Shown: positions 46,725 through 57,821 of the stretch, one piece after another
Layout of the letters: the number at the start of each line of letters is the position of its first letter
Numbering within the stretch: position 1 is the first letter of the stretch
Source of the DNA: Martelella alba
GTDB lineage: Bacteria > Pseudomonadota > Gammaproteobacteria > Enterobacterales > Enterobacteriaceae
NCBI RefSeq assembly: GCF_005217455.1
Contig: NZ_SZPQ01000017.1
Span: 1-64,000 of the forward strand
Length of the DNA stretch: 64,000 nucleotides
Direction of reading: 5' to 3'
Notes under the pieces: model-generated
Databases searched by the model: none
What the model saw: only the letters and a program-made list of their open reading frames with translations
Told to the model about the DNA's origin: nothing
Made by a program: the position numbers and the translations under genes

Positions 46725-47741
46725 TCAGCCTTTATACCCGTTGGGATTGTTCTTCTGCCAATTCCAGGTATCACGCATCATGCAATCCAGATCGCGCGTC
46801 ACCGACCAGCCCAACTCCCGTTTCGCCAACGCCGGATCCGCCCAGAAGGCCGGCAGATCGCCGTCGCGCCTTGGCGCGATGGCATACGGAATGTGTTTAC
46901 CCGAGGCTTTCTCAAAGGCCTTCACCATCTGCAACACCGATGTGCCGACGCCGCCGCCCAGATTATAGGCTTTGTAGCCTTTGATATCGGCCAGATGATC
47001 CATGGCCTTCAGATGCCCCTCGGCCAAATCCATGACATGGATATAATCGCGCTTACAGGTGCCGTCCTCGGTGGGATAGTCGTCACCGAAAATTTGCAGC
47101 TTGTCGCGGCGCCCTACCGCCACCTGGGCGATAAACGGCAACAGGTTATTGGGAATGCCATTGGGATCCTCGCCGATACGGCCGGATTCATGGGCGCCCA
47201 CCGGATTGAAATACCTCAGGGCTATCATGGCGAATTGCGGCTCGGCTTTGGCGAAATCCGCCATGACCTGCTCCACCATCACCTTTGAGGTACCATAAGG
47301 ACTGCTGGTGCCGCCGATGGGCGAGGTTTCGACATAAGGCACCGGCGCGTTGACGCCGTACACCGTGGCCGACGAACTGAAGATAAAATGATGAACTCCC
47401 GCCCGGCGCATTTCCTCCAGCAGGACCAGCGTGCCGGCAACGTTGTTCTGGTAGTATTCCAGCGGTTTGTGGGAGGACTCCCCCACCGCCTTGAGCCCGG
47501 CGAAATGGATGACCGCCGAAATATCGTGGTCGTCGAAAATGCGCTGCAAGCATTCCGCATCCCGTACATCGCCCTGATAAAAGACGATATCCTTATCGGT
47601 TATTTCCGACACCCGATCCAGCGAAATATCGGAGGCATTGCACAAGTTATCCAGCACGACGACATCATCGCCGCGCTCAAGCAATGCCAGTACCGTATGC
47701 GAACCAATGTAGCCGGCGCCGCCTGTAACAAGAATAGCCAT
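46725..47741 (-). CDS. galE: UDP-glucose 4-epimerase
   Basis: 338 aa (as in E. coli), extended SDR converting UDP-Glc and UDP-Gal. ILVTGGAGYIGSHTVLALLERG (NAD site), catalytic SSSATVYG and the YGTSK Tyr/Lys, RYFNPVGAHESGRIGEDP and KRDYIHVMDLAEGH are intact. It supplies UDP-Galp to Glf, to the galactan transferases and to WbaP. It lies downstream of galF, away from any gal operon. Confidence 0.97.
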   Translation of the reverse strand: MAILVTGGAGYIGSHTVLALLERGDDVVVLDNLCNASDISLDRVSEITDKDIVFYQGDVRDAECLQRIFDDHDISAVIHFAGLKAVGESSHKPLEYYQNNVAGTLVLLEEMRRAGVHHFIFSSSATVYGVNAPVPYVETSPIGGTSSPYGTSKVMVEQVMADFAKAEPQFAMIALRYFNPVGAHESGRIGEDPNGIPNNLLPFIAQVAVGRRDKLQIFGDDYPTEDGTCKRDYIHVMDLAEGHLKAMDHLADIKGYKAYNLGGGVGTSVLQMVKAFEKASGKHIPYAIAPRRDGDLPAFWADPALAKRELGWSVTRDLDCMMRDTWNWQKNNPNGYKG

Positions 47742-47780
47742 AAAAGCTCCTGTTTTTTTTAGCGTATCAGACTGTCCATG

Positions 47781-48671
47781 TTACAGCAGGCTTTTAATCT
47801 TCTCACGGAAATCATCGCCGAGTTTTTTGTTGCGCAAGCCGTAGGAAACAAAGGCCTGCATATAGCCAAGCTTCCGGCCGCAGTTAAAACTTTTGCCGGC
47901 CAGGTACAGGGCATCCACCGGCTGCTTGTCAACCAGCGAGGCAATGGCGTCGGTCAACTGGATACGGCCCCAGGCGCCGGGCTTGGTTTCTTCCAAAAGC
48001 GGCCAGATATCCGCCGACAGCACATAGCGCCCCACCGCCGCCAGATCCGAATCAATCCGGCTGAGATCCTGGGGTTTTTCGATAAAGGACTCAATGTGCG
48101 CGCGCTGACCGGGCTGCTTGACCGGTTTATCGCAACTGACCACCGAGTATTCCGGTAAGGTGTCGCGCGGCATGGATTGAACCAGTACCTGGCTGTGGCC
48201 GGTTTCATAGTAGTTTTTAATCATGTCCGCCAGGTTTTGCGTGCGCGTATCATAGGTGGAATCGTCCAGCAGCACGTCCGGCAACACCACGGCAAAAGGC
48301 GCATCCCCCAGCATCGGTTTGGCCGACAAAATCGCATGCCCCAGCCCCAACGCTTCCCCCTGGCGGACATTCATAATGGTCAGGCCCTTGGGACAGATGG
48401 ATTGCACTTCCTTGAGCAGGGTGTTCTTTACCCTGGCCTCCAACAGCGCCTCCAGCTCAAACGAGGTATCAAAATGGTTTTCGATGGCGTTTTTTGACGC
48501 GTGGGTCACCAGCACGATTTCCTTGATACCGGCGGCCGCGCATTCTTCCACCAGGTATTGAATCATGGGCTTGTCGACGATGGGTAGCATCTCTTTGGGA
48601 ATGGCCTTGGTGGCGGGCAGCAAATGCATGCCCAGGCCGGCGACGGGGATTACGGCTTTAAGTATTTTCAT
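47781..48671 (-). CDS. galF: GalF, UDP-glucose pyrophosphorylase-like protein
   Basis: 296 aa (E. coli GalF 297). Nucleotidyltransferase fold: [51 protein letters not shown] and FVVVLPD-like [12 protein letters not shown]. The MH after AGLG (GalU has TR) identifies the GalF paralogue, which has low activity of its own and is thought to modulate UDP-glucose supply. It marks the border between the O-antigen and exopolysaccharide loci, as in E. coli. Confidence 0.92.
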   Translation of the reverse strand: MKILKAVIPVAGLGMHLLPATKAIPKEMLPIVDKPMIQYLVEECAAAGIKEIVLVTHASKNAIENHFDTSFELEALLEARVKNTLLKEVQSICPKGLTIMNVRQGEALGLGHAILSAKPMLGDAPFAVVLPDVLLDDSTYDTRTQNLADMIKNYYETGHSQVLVQSMPRDTLPEYSVVSCDKPVKQPGQRAHIESFIEKPQDLSRIDSDLAAVGRYVLSADIWPLLEETKPGAWGRIQLTDAIASLVDKQPVDALYLAGKSFNCGRKLGYMQAFVSYGLRNKKLGDDFREKIKSLL

Positions 48672-48885
48672 CTCATGGCACCATTTTGATTAAAATTAGG
48701 ACACAGCCTAAGAAAGATAGTAATAATGATAGCACCAGGCCAACCCGTTGAAATCGTTCTTCTCAATTAACGGAGCGGTTATGATGCATTTTTGTACGCT
48801 AATCGGAAAACACATTATTTTTAAAGCATATTTTTAACCTGACACATTGAGTTCAAGCACGACCGGATGAGGCCGCGACATAAGG

Positions 48886-50319
48886 CTAGTACGCGCCGTC
48901 TCTTCTTAAGACCACGTTGACGGTTTTAAATAAAATAGCGATATCATTCCATAGTGACCAGTTTTTGACATACCAGGAATCAAAATACACCCGCACGTCA
49001 TAATCGACATCGTTACGGCCGCTGACTTGCCATAAGCCGGTCATCCCCGGTTTGGCCATGAGATAATAATCGACATCGCCCGCATAGCGTTCAAGTTCCT
49101 TTTCAATGATCGGCCGTGGCCCCACCAGACTCATATCGCCACGCAGGACATTCCAAAGTTGCGGCAACTCATCCAGACTGGTCTTGCGAATGAATTGCCC
49201 CACCTTAGTGATACGCGGGTCATTTTTTAACTTAAAATCTTTATCCCATTCAGCCCGCGCAACAGGGTCGTTGGCCAGCAATTCGGCCAATACTTCCTGG
49301 GAGTTCAACACCATAGAGCGGAATTTCAGGCAATGGAACTTCCTGCCGTTCAGCCCCACCCGCTCATGACCGTAAATGGGGCTTCCGCCGTCGCGCGAGA
49401 CCTGGTAAAGCAAGAAGAGGAAAATGGGCGATAAAAAAAGCAATATCAATGCCGAACCGAATATATCGAATACCCGTTTTAAAAAGCGCGAAGACCGTTT
49501 TGCCAAGTTGTTGCTGACGCGCAGGATCATGACTTCGTGGCTAAAAATAAAAGACATATCGGTGCCGTACAACGGGACCCCACGCAATGTCGGGATCACT
49601 GAAACCGAGCGGCAATTATGCTTCGCCAACTGTTTTAGCCAATAATCCCGATAGGCATGTTGCTCAAACTCCACAGCCACAATGAACTGGGTATTATCGG
49701 TATCCACCAACGGCCATAATTCCGATTCATCCTGCAGAACAGGTTTACTGAAAGATGTCGTCACCGCGCTGTCGTCGACAGCGTAGAAAGCCTCAACATC
49801 AAATCCCAGTATCTCTTCACTTTGCAACGCCGCATAAGCGTCATGGGCATTTTTGCCAGAACCGATGATAATCGTCTGTTTTTTCCAAATACCGGCCATA
49901 TTCAGAGTACGTTTAACGATAACGCGGCCCAGCGGTACGGTGATTGCCGCCAATACCCAGGTCAAAAACCACACATAACGGGATAACTCCCATTTTGAGA
50001 AAGCGACAATGGCCAGATCGATCACCGAAAATATAAGGATGGTACGCAAAATCTCTTTCAGTTCAAACCAGAATGGCTTGCGGTAAGTATAATGCCGCAA
50101 ACGCATCCAAAACCAGGAAACGCACACCACGGAAAGAATGATATGTGAGGCATAGCGGGCCTGTATTTCGTCCCTTGGGACAAACGCATAGAGATCATTA
50201 GAAACTAAATCGATAATAGATAACGCGAGTATCAGTGATATACTCAAGCAGAACAAATCAGAAATAGCCAATGTTATTTTGGCAACATAGGCCTGGAGAG
50301 AAATATTTTTATTAGTCAT
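48886..50319 (-). CDS. wbaP: WbaP, undecaprenyl-phosphate galactose-1-phosphate transferase
   Basis: Initiating phosphoglycosyltransferase (477 aa; Salmonella WbaP 476). Four or five N-terminal helices, a central domain (GSGKNAHDAYAALQSEEILG), the phrase GTDMSFIFSHEVMILRVSNN, and the catalytic C-terminal domain (RFLKRVFDIFGSALILL, KFRSMV, KTSLDELPQLWNVLRGDMSL, PGMTGLWQVSGRNDVDYD). It follows WbaP throughout rather than WcaJ, so Gal-1-P should be the first sugar. ATG 50319 is chosen to match the family length; the frame opens at 50361. Confidence 0.92.
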   Translation of the reverse strand: MTNKNISLQAYVAKITLAISDLFCLSISLILALSIIDLVSNDLYAFVPRDEIQARYASHIILSVVCVSWFWMRLRHYTYRKPFWFELKEILRTILIFSVIDLAIVAFSKWELSRYVWFLTWVLAAITVPLGRVIVKRTLNMAGIWKKQTIIIGSGKNAHDAYAALQSEEILGFDVEAFYAVDDSAVTTSFSKPVLQDESELWPLVDTDNTQFIVAVEFEQHAYRDYWLKQLAKHNCRSVSVIPTLRGVPLYGTDMSFIFSHEVMILRVSNNLAKRSSRFLKRVFDIFGSALILLFLSPIFLFLLYQVSRDGGSPIYGHERVGLNGRKFHCLKFRSMVLNSQEVLAELLANDPVARAEWDKDFKLKNDPRITKVGQFIRKTSLDELPQLWNVLRGDMSLVGPRPIIEKELERYAGDVDYYLMAKPGMTGLWQVSGRNDVDYDVRVYFDSWYVKNWSLWNDIAILFKTVNVVLRRDGAY

Positions 50320-50713
50320 ACGATGCTCTTTATCGTAGCTTGATTTAAGCATGGATGTCATAATAGCGCCTCACCATATATCCAAAAGTTGCACACATTG
50401 AAATTCATTATGACGGTGGCATCTCAATCAATTTCATCAATTTTATAATGCAAACATAGGGTAACAAAGGTTGACATCCATTCCTACTTAAAATCACATA
50501 GTTTTAGGGCAGATAAAATCAATTAAGATAATACTGATTATAGTATTTCAAACTGAGGATAAAACATTAAGGATTATCCGAAAATACAAATCACAACCCT
50601 ATGATAATATATCACTATAAGTACTTATACGGAAAATCCCTATCTCGTGATACTTCACGTTGCCTTATTGTTGGCCACGATGCACCTCGAAGTATTTAGA
50701 GTCAATTCCGTTC
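50320..50713. other. Intergenic region between manB and wbaP, with repeat copy 3
   Basis: About 390 bases, AT-rich, no gene. The dispersed repeat occupies 50648-50700. A separate promoter for wbaP-galF-galE is possible here because of the gap. Confidence 0.5.
50648..50700. repeat. Dispersed intergenic palindromic repeat, copy 3 (short form)
   Basis: It begins GATACTTCACGTTGCC, contains TTGTTGGCCACGATGC, and ends CACCTCGAAGTATTTAGAG. The outer arms match copy 2; the inner stem is shortened. It lies just past the manB stop. Confidence 0.75.
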
Positions 50714-52087
50714 TCATTTTCGTAATAACGACAAAATAGCCGTTGTTTTTTCCTGCATCAGGCCGGTATCAGCTTTACTTTCCACATTCAGCCGCACAAC
50801 CGGCTCGGTGTTTGAGCTGCGAAGATTAAAACGCCAGTTTTCAAACTCGAGACTGATACCATCGGTATAATCGATAGCCAGCGCTGCGCTTTCATACGCT
50901 TTCAATACCCGGTCGATAGCCGCTTTCGGGTCGGCCAGCGAGCTATTGATTTCCCCGGAGGCAGGATAAGCGGACATTCGATTACTGACCATCTCACCGA
51001 GCGTTTTGTTTTTGGTAGACAAAAGCTCGGCCACCAGTAGCCAGGGGATCATCCCACTGTCGCAATAGGCGAAATCACGGAAGTAATGGTGCGCGCTCAT
51101 TTCACCGCCATAGATGGCGTCCTCTTTGCGCATACGCTCTTTGATAAAGGCATGGCCGGTTTTGGACATAACCGGGGTGCCGCCGGCTTTGGTCACAATA
51201 TCCACGGTATTCCAGCTCAACCGGGGATCATGGATGATTTTCGCGCCGGGATTTTTCTCCAGAAAGGCTTCGGCCAGCAAGCCGACGATATAGTAGCCTT
51301 CAATAAAATTCCCTTTCTCGTCAAACAAAAAGCACCGGTCGAAATCGCCATCAAACGCAATACCCATATCAGCTTGGCATTCTTTGACGGCATTAGCGGT
51401 ATCCTGTCGACATTCAGGCAATAGCGGGTTGGGAATACCGTTTGGAAAATTACCGTCCGGTTGGTGATGCACCTTGATGAACTCAACGGGCACGGCGGAC
51501 TGTTTAAAGCGTTGCTCGATGGCATCCACTACATGCCCGGCCGCGCCATTGCCTGAATTTATCACCAGTTTCAGCGGTCTGGTGAAATTCGCCATCGTGA
51601 TATAGCCGAGCAGATGATCAACATAGGTATCCAGAACGGAAATTTTTTGGTAGCGGCCTTTGTGCGCCGCCTCCGGTTTGGCAAATGCATTCTCTTGCGC
51701 CAGACGTTGTATATCCCGTAATCCGGTATCGCCGCTGATAGGCCGCGAACCTTCCTTGACCAATTTCATGCCGTTATAGTCCATTGGGTTATGGCTGGCG
51801 GTCACTTCAACGCCTCCGTCAACGCCCAGATGCGATGTCGCGAAATAGATTTCCTCCGTACCACACATCCCAATATCCAGTACATCCGTGCCGGCATCAC
51901 GCAAACCTTCAGCCAATGCCAGTTTCAACGATTCGCTGGTCAAGCGGACATCGCCCCCCAACACCATTGTCTTGGGTTTGAGAAACTCGCCATAGGCGCG
52001 GCCAATCCGGTAAGCGATATCCTCATTAAGCTCGTCGCCCAATTTACCGCGAATGTCATAGGCTTTGAAACACGTCAACTGAGTCAT
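50714..52087 (-). CDS. manB: Phosphomannomutase
   Basis: 457 aa (E. coli CpsG 456). Converts mannose-6-P to mannose-1-P for GDP-mannose. Catalytic phosphoserine loop [14 protein letters not shown], metal-binding FDGDFDRCF, sugar-binding GEMSAHHYF and phosphate-binding [15 protein letters not shown] 52087 has AGGGAA upstream; the frame opens slightly earlier at 52105. It starts 18 bases after the manC stop. Confidence 0.96.
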   Translation of the reverse strand: MTQLTCFKAYDIRGKLGDELNEDIAYRIGRAYGEFLKPKTMVLGGDVRLTSESLKLALAEGLRDAGTDVLDIGMCGTEEIYFATSHLGVDGGVEVTASHNPMDYNGMKLVKEGSRPISGDTGLRDIQRLAQENAFAKPEAAHKGRYQKISVLDTYVDHLLGYITMANFTRPLKLVINSGNGAAGHVVDAIEQRFKQSAVPVEFIKVHHQPDGNFPNGIPNPLLPECRQDTANAVKECQADMGIAFDGDFDRCFLFDEKGNFIEGYYIVGLLAEAFLEKNPGAKIIHDPRLSWNTVDIVTKAGGTPVMSKTGHAFIKERMRKEDAIYGGEMSAHHYFRDFAYCDSGMIPWLLVAELLSTKNKTLGEMVSNRMSAYPASGEINSSLADPKAAIDRVLKAYESAALAIDYTDGISLEFENWRFNLRSSNTEPVVRLNVESKADTGLMQEKTTAILSLLRK

Positions 52088-52105
52088 AGTCAATTTCCCT
52101 GTCAA

Positions 52106-53530
52106 TTAAAATAACCCGTAATGATCTTTGAGACGCACGATATCGTCATCGCCAAGATAGGATCCCGACTGGATTTCCAGGAGTTCCAGCGGAATCTTGC
52201 CTGGATTTTCCAACATATGGACAGAACCGATAGGGATAAAAGTAGATTGGTTTTCCGTGAGCAGGTAGGATTTGTCTTCCAGAGTGACTCTGGCCGTCCC
52301 GGTCAGTACAACCCAGTGCTCCGCGCGATGATGATGCATTTGCAGAGAGAACATACCGCCGGGTTTCACCGTGATGCGATTGATGTTGTAACGGGCCTCA
52401 CTGACTATGCTGTCGCAGCGGCCCCATGGACGATAGGATTCGCGATGGCGGCGATATTCTGTTCGTGAATTTTGTTTGAGATATTCAACGACCTTTTTAA
52501 CATCCTGCACTTTTGATTTATCAATCACCAGTACGGCATCCTTGGTGTTGATGATAACGAGATTATCGACGCCAACAGCCGCTATCAGTTTTTCATCCGT
52601 GTTAATATAGCAATTGGTGGTTTTGTGCAGGAAAATATCCCCTGTAAGGGCGTTTTCGTTCTCATCCTTTGCGTTTACCTCCCAAAGGGCCGACCACGAA
52701 CCAACATCATTCCAGCCGGCATCCAAAGGAACCACGACTGCCTCAGTGGTTTTTTCCATCACCGCATAATCAACCGACTCATCCGGACAGGCAAGAAACG
52801 CCTCTTTTTTGACACGAATGAAATCTTGCTCGACGTCTGCTTCTGGTTTTTCAATGGCAGTTTCGCACGCAGAAAGAATATCAGGTCGAAATTTGCGTAA
52901 TTCGTTGAGATATTCACTGGCGCGAAACATAAACATCCCGCTGTTCCAGTAATATTCACCGCTGGTGATATATTTTAAGGCGGTATCGGAATCAGGCTTT
53001 TCCACAAAACGTTGCACCTTATAGCTACCTTGCCCATCAAGGCTAAGGGACTCACCGCGTTGGATGTAGCCGTACCCTGTCTCTGGCCCTGTCGGTACGA
53101 TACCGAAGGTAACCAGTTTATTATTGAACGCGTAGTCAGTCGCTTGCATAACCGCAGCCTGAAAAGCCTGGGTGTCTTCAATGACATGATCGGCCGCAAG
53201 CACCAATAACAATGGGTCGTCACCATTGGCCACTGCACTTAAGGCGGCTAAAGCGATGGCCGGCGCGGTGTTGCGCCCAACCGGCTCCAGAATGATATTG
53301 TGCGAAAGCTGTTTGATTTGACGTAATTGCTCCGCCACTAAAAACCGGTGTTGTTCATTACAAATCACCAGTGGCTCTCTGGCATTAATCCCGTTCAAGC
53401 GAGTGACGGTTTCCTGGAGCATGGATAATTCGCCATGCAGACGGAGAAATTGTTTGGGGTAGAGTTCACGGGACATCGGCCATAAACGACTGCCGGTACC
53501 TCCGGCCATAATGACAGGTAAAATCATCAT
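52106..53530 (-). CDS. manC: Mannose-1-phosphate guanylyltransferase (type II)
   Basis: 474 aa (E. coli CpsB 478). Makes GDP-mannose. Nucleotidyltransferase motif [20 protein letters not shown](P)[17 protein letters not shown], and a C-terminal cupin with the isomerase motif [19 protein letters not shown]. Whether the isomerase half is active cannot be judged. First of the manC-manB pair; compositionally normal, unlike the AT-rich genes upstream. Confidence 0.96.
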   Translation of the reverse strand: MMILPVIMAGGTGSRLWPMSRELYPKQFLRLHGELSMLQETVTRLNGINAREPLVICNEQHRFLVAEQLRQIKQLSHNIILEPVGRNTAPAIALAALSAVANGDDPLLLVLAADHVIEDTQAFQAAVMQATDYAFNNKLVTFGIVPTGPETGYGYIQRGESLSLDGQGSYKVQRFVEKPDSDTALKYITSGEYYWNSGMFMFRASEYLNELRKFRPDILSACETAIEKPEADVEQDFIRVKKEAFLACPDESVDYAVMEKTTEAVVVPLDAGWNDVGSWSALWEVNAKDENENALTGDIFLHKTTNCYINTDEKLIAAVGVDNLVIINTKDAVLVIDKSKVQDVKKVVEYLKQNSRTEYRRHRESYRPWGRCDSIVSEARYNINRITVKPGGMFSLQMHHHRAEHWVVLTGTARVTLEDKSYLLTENQSTFIPIGSVHMLENPGKIPLELLEIQSGSYLGDDDIVRLKDHYGLF

Positions 53531-53608
53531 AACTTCCTATGCATTTTTATCGGCCAAATAAAATTAATAAAAAGATCTTCGTAAACCATGTTAAACTGTT
53601 AGATATAT

Positions 53609-54154
53609 TTAGTTTATATCATCCCCATTAATATTTATCATTTTAGCAGGGATCACTATTGATCCGGTTTGTATATTTCTTGTAACGACAACACCTGCGC
53701 CAATTTTACAATTATCACCAATTTTAACTTCTCCGATCACAATAGAATTTGCTCCAAATTCAACATTATTGCCAATGTTTGGGCATCGTGATATCGAACC
53801 ATCCTTTTTAACCTTATTCCCTATTGTCACACCTTGTCTGATTATGCAATTTTCCCCTATTTTCACTTCTGGATGAATAACAACAGCAAATCCATGATAC
53901 ATTACCAAGCCAATACCTATTTGCGTTCCTGGATATAAATCACATGCGCATATGCAGGTCGAATAAAGCCTAAATATTATAAATAATAACAGGTAAAATG
54001 GAAAAAAAGCAATAAACAAAAGTTTATTATTTTTTCTTTTGTATCGCACATAATATGTTAAACGGAAGAAAATTAATAAGATGATAAGCCTCAAAGAATC
54101 ATTTTTTTTAGATTCAAGCCTTATTGCATTAAATGTTTCTTTTAGTGTATTCAA
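53609..54154 (-). CDS. Left-handed beta-helix acetyltransferase (WcaB/CysE-like)
   Basis: 181 aa. A hydrophobic N-terminal half (about residues 45-68, LLFIAFFPFYLLLFIIFRLY) is followed by hexapeptide repeats (TQIGIGLVMYHGFAVVIHPE, KIGENCIIRQGVTIGN, NIGNNVEFGANSIVIGEVKI). The layout is that of serine-O-acetyltransferase-like enzymes in polysaccharide loci such as colanic acid WcaB. It probably acetylates a sugar of the repeat unit. AT-rich, unlike manC beside it. Confidence 0.75.
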   Translation of the reverse strand: MNTLKETFNAIRLESKKNDSLRLIILLIFFRLTYYVRYKRKNNKLLFIAFFPFYLLLFIIFRLYSTCICACDLYPGTQIGIGLVMYHGFAVVIHPEVKIGENCIIRQGVTIGNKVKKDGSISRCPNIGNNVEFGANSIVIGEVKIGDNCKIGAGVVVTRNIQTGSIVIPAKMININGDDIN

Positions 54155-54369
54155 TTGTTTTCCTCGGACTTAAGCATCATAAACGCCATCTCCTTCAAAA
54201 AAAATACACGAATTATATAAGTATTTATCTTAATTAAGATAAAGATAACATTGCTATAACAATATATTACTATATAAAATCAATATTTTATTAGATATCT
54301 ATAAAAAAGTAATATAAAAGATTTTTACTTTACCCTTCTTAAGAAGAAATTATTAAGAGAAAATTATTT

Positions 54370-56343
54370 TTAGCCCCCTTCTTTATAAAATGGGAACCAG
54401 ACATTGATTTTGTTTTGATTTTTAGTGTGTTGTTTTATATAAATAAGAGTTTGATCCTGCTGGATATCCCCAATTCTAGTTGTCATTTTACCAAGAGGAT
54501 AATTATATTTATGCGGCACATCCCATTTTAAGACATGTTCTGCAACCACATTAGTAGTGGTAAATTCACTTATACCCGAAAAAGTAAAGTTTTCACAAAA
54601 ATGATTATTAAATTCAATAGCGGCACTATCATCAAGATCAATGTTTTTGATTATTCCGCCATCAACTTTAGCACGAGAAAATGAACCTCCTCTGAAAAAA
54701 TCTATACGACAATTATTAAATACTATTTCAGAATAACCTTCCGTTGGCTTTAAAATTTGATTAATTTCTTTTATAGAGCATTCTCTAAAATTAATATCTC
54801 CATGATATTCTTTAGAAAAATGGACTTTGGAAATATCAATAAAGTTTAACAAAACATTTTCAGTATAATTTTGAATATCTAAAACATTATTTATTTCCCC
54901 ATTAGAAAAATAATAATTAGATGAAGCAACAAGTTTATTTACTTTAAAATTACTTACTGTATTTTTTGAAGAGGGGTAATGAAAAAACCATGTATCACAC
55001 GATATAACATCAAATTTAGAATATGAGCCATAATTTGTGAAAATTAAGGACTTAGATGCGTTTATTGTATTTATATTACTATAATCAGCATTAAAAATTA
55101 TCGAAAGTTTATCACTGGATAAAAATTCTCCATCTGGAGCCTGCTTAAGAGGAGAAGCATCAAATATTGCATTATTAATTATCGAATTGCCAAGTAGAAT
55201 ATATACATTCCTATGTTTCATTCTATCATTAGGATTCTGATCATCACCTAATAAAACGTACGTTCTTTCAGCGTGTATATTATCGATAACATCTCTAACA
55301 ACATTTATATAAAGAGAATAATGATAAGCCTGCTCACTCTGTATGCTCATAATATGAGTAGTGTTATGAGTATCCCCTTCACTTCCTAACTTAATTTGAG
55401 GCGAATTTTTATTGCCACATAATTCTGCAGAAATTCTCTGGATAGTTGAATCCCATACTGAATCCTGATATATGCCAATTCCATTAAAATTAACGGCTCG
55501 CATATGTTCAATATTTAGCCAACTCCCCTTAATATATATTCCATTCAGAAGATTATCTCTATTTAGAGATTGCACCATCAACGTACCTTCTAAACATAAA
55601 CCATCAGCACGATTTTTATCCCATTTTCCTGGAGTACCAATTTCGATAGCCCATTTTCCAACGAAATTATTTGAGTCTACAATAAATAATGTTGTCTTAT
55701 CACATATTATTTTAGAAACTTTTGTTAAATTTATAGTGACAGATATTAGCCATGGTCCATCTGATAAATTAATTACTTTCTTATGAGAAGAATTAATATA
55801 ATTTAACATTTGATGAGAAACATCATTTTTACCGCCCGGAACACATCCATAATGTATTGGTAATAATTGATCCGTAATTCTTTTCCAACGTTTTCCTGCA
55901 TGTGTTACAATTACACTTCCTCCATCGTCCTGTGATACTTTATCTGCCGCATCATACCAAAATTCTCCGCCACCAAAAATACCATTTATATTTGATGACC
56001 ATCCTGCATAATAGCTAACAACATCTATTCTTTGTCCTATTATATTTGGTTCTGTTTTGCGTAGTTCTGAAATATCAGAGCACCGGCCTATATATTTTAA
56101 CCCGTCGTTATTTTGAAGTAGCCCAATAATAGCTTTAAAGCAATTTTGTTCATTGATTACTTTCTTGGTGACGTCCGCCTTTTCTTGTTTTTTACTTATA
56201 GGTATAGAACTCTCGGCAAAACCGAACTTGATGGGGAATAGACTAGATAATGGCAAAATAAAGGATAGTTTTTTTAAAAAAAAACGTTTGGACCCATCAT
56301 ATGAATCTTTTTTTTTAAAAAACTTATTTTTTATCATTCTCAT
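54370..56343 (-). CDS. Exported beta-helix (pectate-lyase/tailspike-like) protein with a Tat-like signal
   Basis: 657 aa. The N-terminus has SKRFFLKK followed by a hydrophobic stretch and FGFA-ES: a twin-arginine-type signal with Lys-Arg in place of Arg-Arg. Residues about 110-150 (GIFGGGEFWYDAADK, DDGGSVIVTHAGKRWKR) resemble modules of phage tailspikes and pectate-lyase-3 proteins; the rest shows the short beta strands of a right-handed beta-helix. E. coli WcaM in the colanic acid locus is also a Tat-exported beta-helix, so this may be a larger analogue that binds or cuts the polysaccharide. No catalytic residues can be assigned. Confidence 0.65.
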   Translation of the reverse strand: MRMIKNKFFKKKDSYDGSKRFFLKKLSFILPLSSLFPIKFGFAESSIPISKKQEKADVTKKVINEQNCFKAIIGLLQNNDGLKYIGRCSDISELRKTEPNIIGQRIDVVSYYAGWSSNINGIFGGGEFWYDAADKVSQDDGGSVIVTHAGKRWKRITDQLLPIHYGCVPGGKNDVSHQMLNYINSSHKKVINLSDGPWLISVTINLTKVSKIICDKTTLFIVDSNNFVGKWAIEIGTPGKWDKNRADGLCLEGTLMVQSLNRDNLLNGIYIKGSWLNIEHMRAVNFNGIGIYQDSVWDSTIQRISAELCGNKNSPQIKLGSEGDTHNTTHIMSIQSEQAYHYSLYINVVRDVIDNIHAERTYVLLGDDQNPNDRMKHRNVYILLGNSIINNAIFDASPLKQAPDGEFLSSDKLSIIFNADYSNINTINASKSLIFTNYGSYSKFDVISCDTWFFHYPSSKNTVSNFKVNKLVASSNYYFSNGEINNVLDIQNYTENVLLNFIDISKVHFSKEYHGDINFRECSIKEINQILKPTEGYSEIVFNNCRIDFFRGGSFSRAKVDGGIIKNIDLDDSAAIEFNNHFCENFTFSGISEFTTTNVVAEHVLKWDVPHKYNYPLGKMTTRIGDIQQDQTLIYIKQHTKNQNKINVWFPFYKEGG

Positions 56344-57224
56344 AATACATTTCCATTATAAAAAGCTAGTATTAAACGATAACGTCAATTATCCCTAAGG
56401 GTCCATCCCCTTAGTTACTCACAGAAACCTATATGGCTTTCTCGATTCAAAAAGCTTATGTTCTTATCCATTCTCAATATGTGAAAAATAAATTTCAAAT
56501 GAAAAAATAAAATAAAATTTTTATTTTATATTTTTGAGCAAATGCCATGGATATTATGTGTGTAAACACTGTGAACGTTAAAATTATTATCCTATCTATG
56601 GTTTCCCATAAGGTCTGTTTAATTATATAAAAGGTTATTGTTAATAAGCACGAATCGATCTTTGTCAGAATTATGTTGATTTTTCAACTAAACAAAAAAA
56701 TACTTTAGTTTATGTTACATTAAAGTAGGTTCCAAGATACTACATACCACGCACAACTTAATATCTATATTCCATATCAATACTTAGATCATTCATAAAT
56801 CTACTTCTTGAATCTTTTCCTTGCAATCTAATACCATTGACAATAACGCTGATTAGAATATTGGTTGCAATTATTGCTTATCTTTAATGCTCCACTTGTC
56901 ATTGTCAAGCTTATTCTTCTTTGTGGAGTTTTACGCCGCATCTTTTCCTAGCGATTACTACACACGCTCACTATCCAGACCAGAGTGTTTTGATGTCACC
57001 ACAAAATCGGCAAAGCAAGAGTCTGTACACTCGTCACAAATATAGCATGTTAAAGCTACGCTACGTTAAGAATATCTATCTTTAGAACCAACGTAACCCC
57101 TGAATAACGCCACATTATTAATGTATCCGCGCTATCAGCTGACCCAGGACCAAAATCAGTGCAGTGCTAAATCAGAGATCTTCGTCTTTCTGGATACATC
57201 GGATAAATTCTGCCTGAGTCGGTA
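56344..57224. other. Long AT-rich non-coding stretch
   Basis: About 880 bases with no convincing gene. The part near the beta-helix gene is very AT-rich; beyond about 56900 composition rises toward that of the IS remnants. It could hold a promoter for the beta-helix gene, which the IS at 57293 would otherwise cut off. Confidence 0.5.
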
Positions 57225-57292
57225 CCCATAGTGGATTTTCCCACGTTCATCGCCTTTGCCGTTTCAACAACGCTGTATTGCTGGTCGAGAAC
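57225..57292 (-). pseudogene. IS3-family orfA fragment
   Basis: The minus strand reads VLDQQYSVVETAKAMNVG and then KSTM, the helix-turn-helix segment of IS3-group OrfA proteins. The upstream end is cut exactly by the IS5-family element at 57293. Only about 22 codons are recognisable, so this is a relic. Confidence 0.55.
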
Positions 57293-57305
57293 TAGGCTGT
57301 GTCCC

Positions 57306-57821
57306 TTAATTACGTAACCGTTGATAAAAGAGTCGGATGCAGCCCAGTTTCACCATCGCCAGATAATTTCTCGCCGTTTTGTCGTAACGAGTAGCGATGC
57401 GACAATATTCTTTCAGGCGACCAAAGCACCGTTCAACGACGTTACGATTTCAGTACGCATCACGATCAAGCTTCGCACGTCCATCCGATGCCATTTTCTC
57501 ATTTGATTTTCGGGGGATTACTGCCTTTATGCCGTTATTTTTCAGCTCATTGCGTAATGCGTGCCCGGAGTACGCTTTGTCGGCCAGTACTGCATGTCCA
57601 CGGCGTTTCATGCTGCCGTTCTGACGCTGAACGCCAATACCGTCCAGAAGTCGTTGCGCGAACTGGCTTTCATGAGCCTGCCCGGGGCTTAGCACGATAT
57701 TTAACGGGAGGCCGTTTCCGTCTGTTGCCAGATGGATTTTGGTGCCAAAACCGCCGCGAGAGCGACCCAGCCCATTATCTCCGTCGATATCGGGATGTTT
57801 TTTTAAGCCCCTGCGGCACAT
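57306..57821 (-). pseudogene. IS5-family transposase, second frame, with internal stop
   Basis: DDE transposase C-terminal part: GLGRSRGGFGTKIHLATDGN, LADKAYSGHALRNEL and, after a TGA at 57450-57452, RNVVERCFGRLKEYCRIATR to a normal stop at 57306. Relatives have a sense codon at the TGA (CGA to TGA is the simplest change). The E-containing RNVVERCF block lies beyond it, so the element is likely inactive. Confidence 0.8.

Noticed and set aside
47781..48671. Calling the galE-adjacent gene galU
   Set aside because: The AGLGMH signature and the position at the rfb/cps border indicate GalF rather than GalU (AGLGTR).
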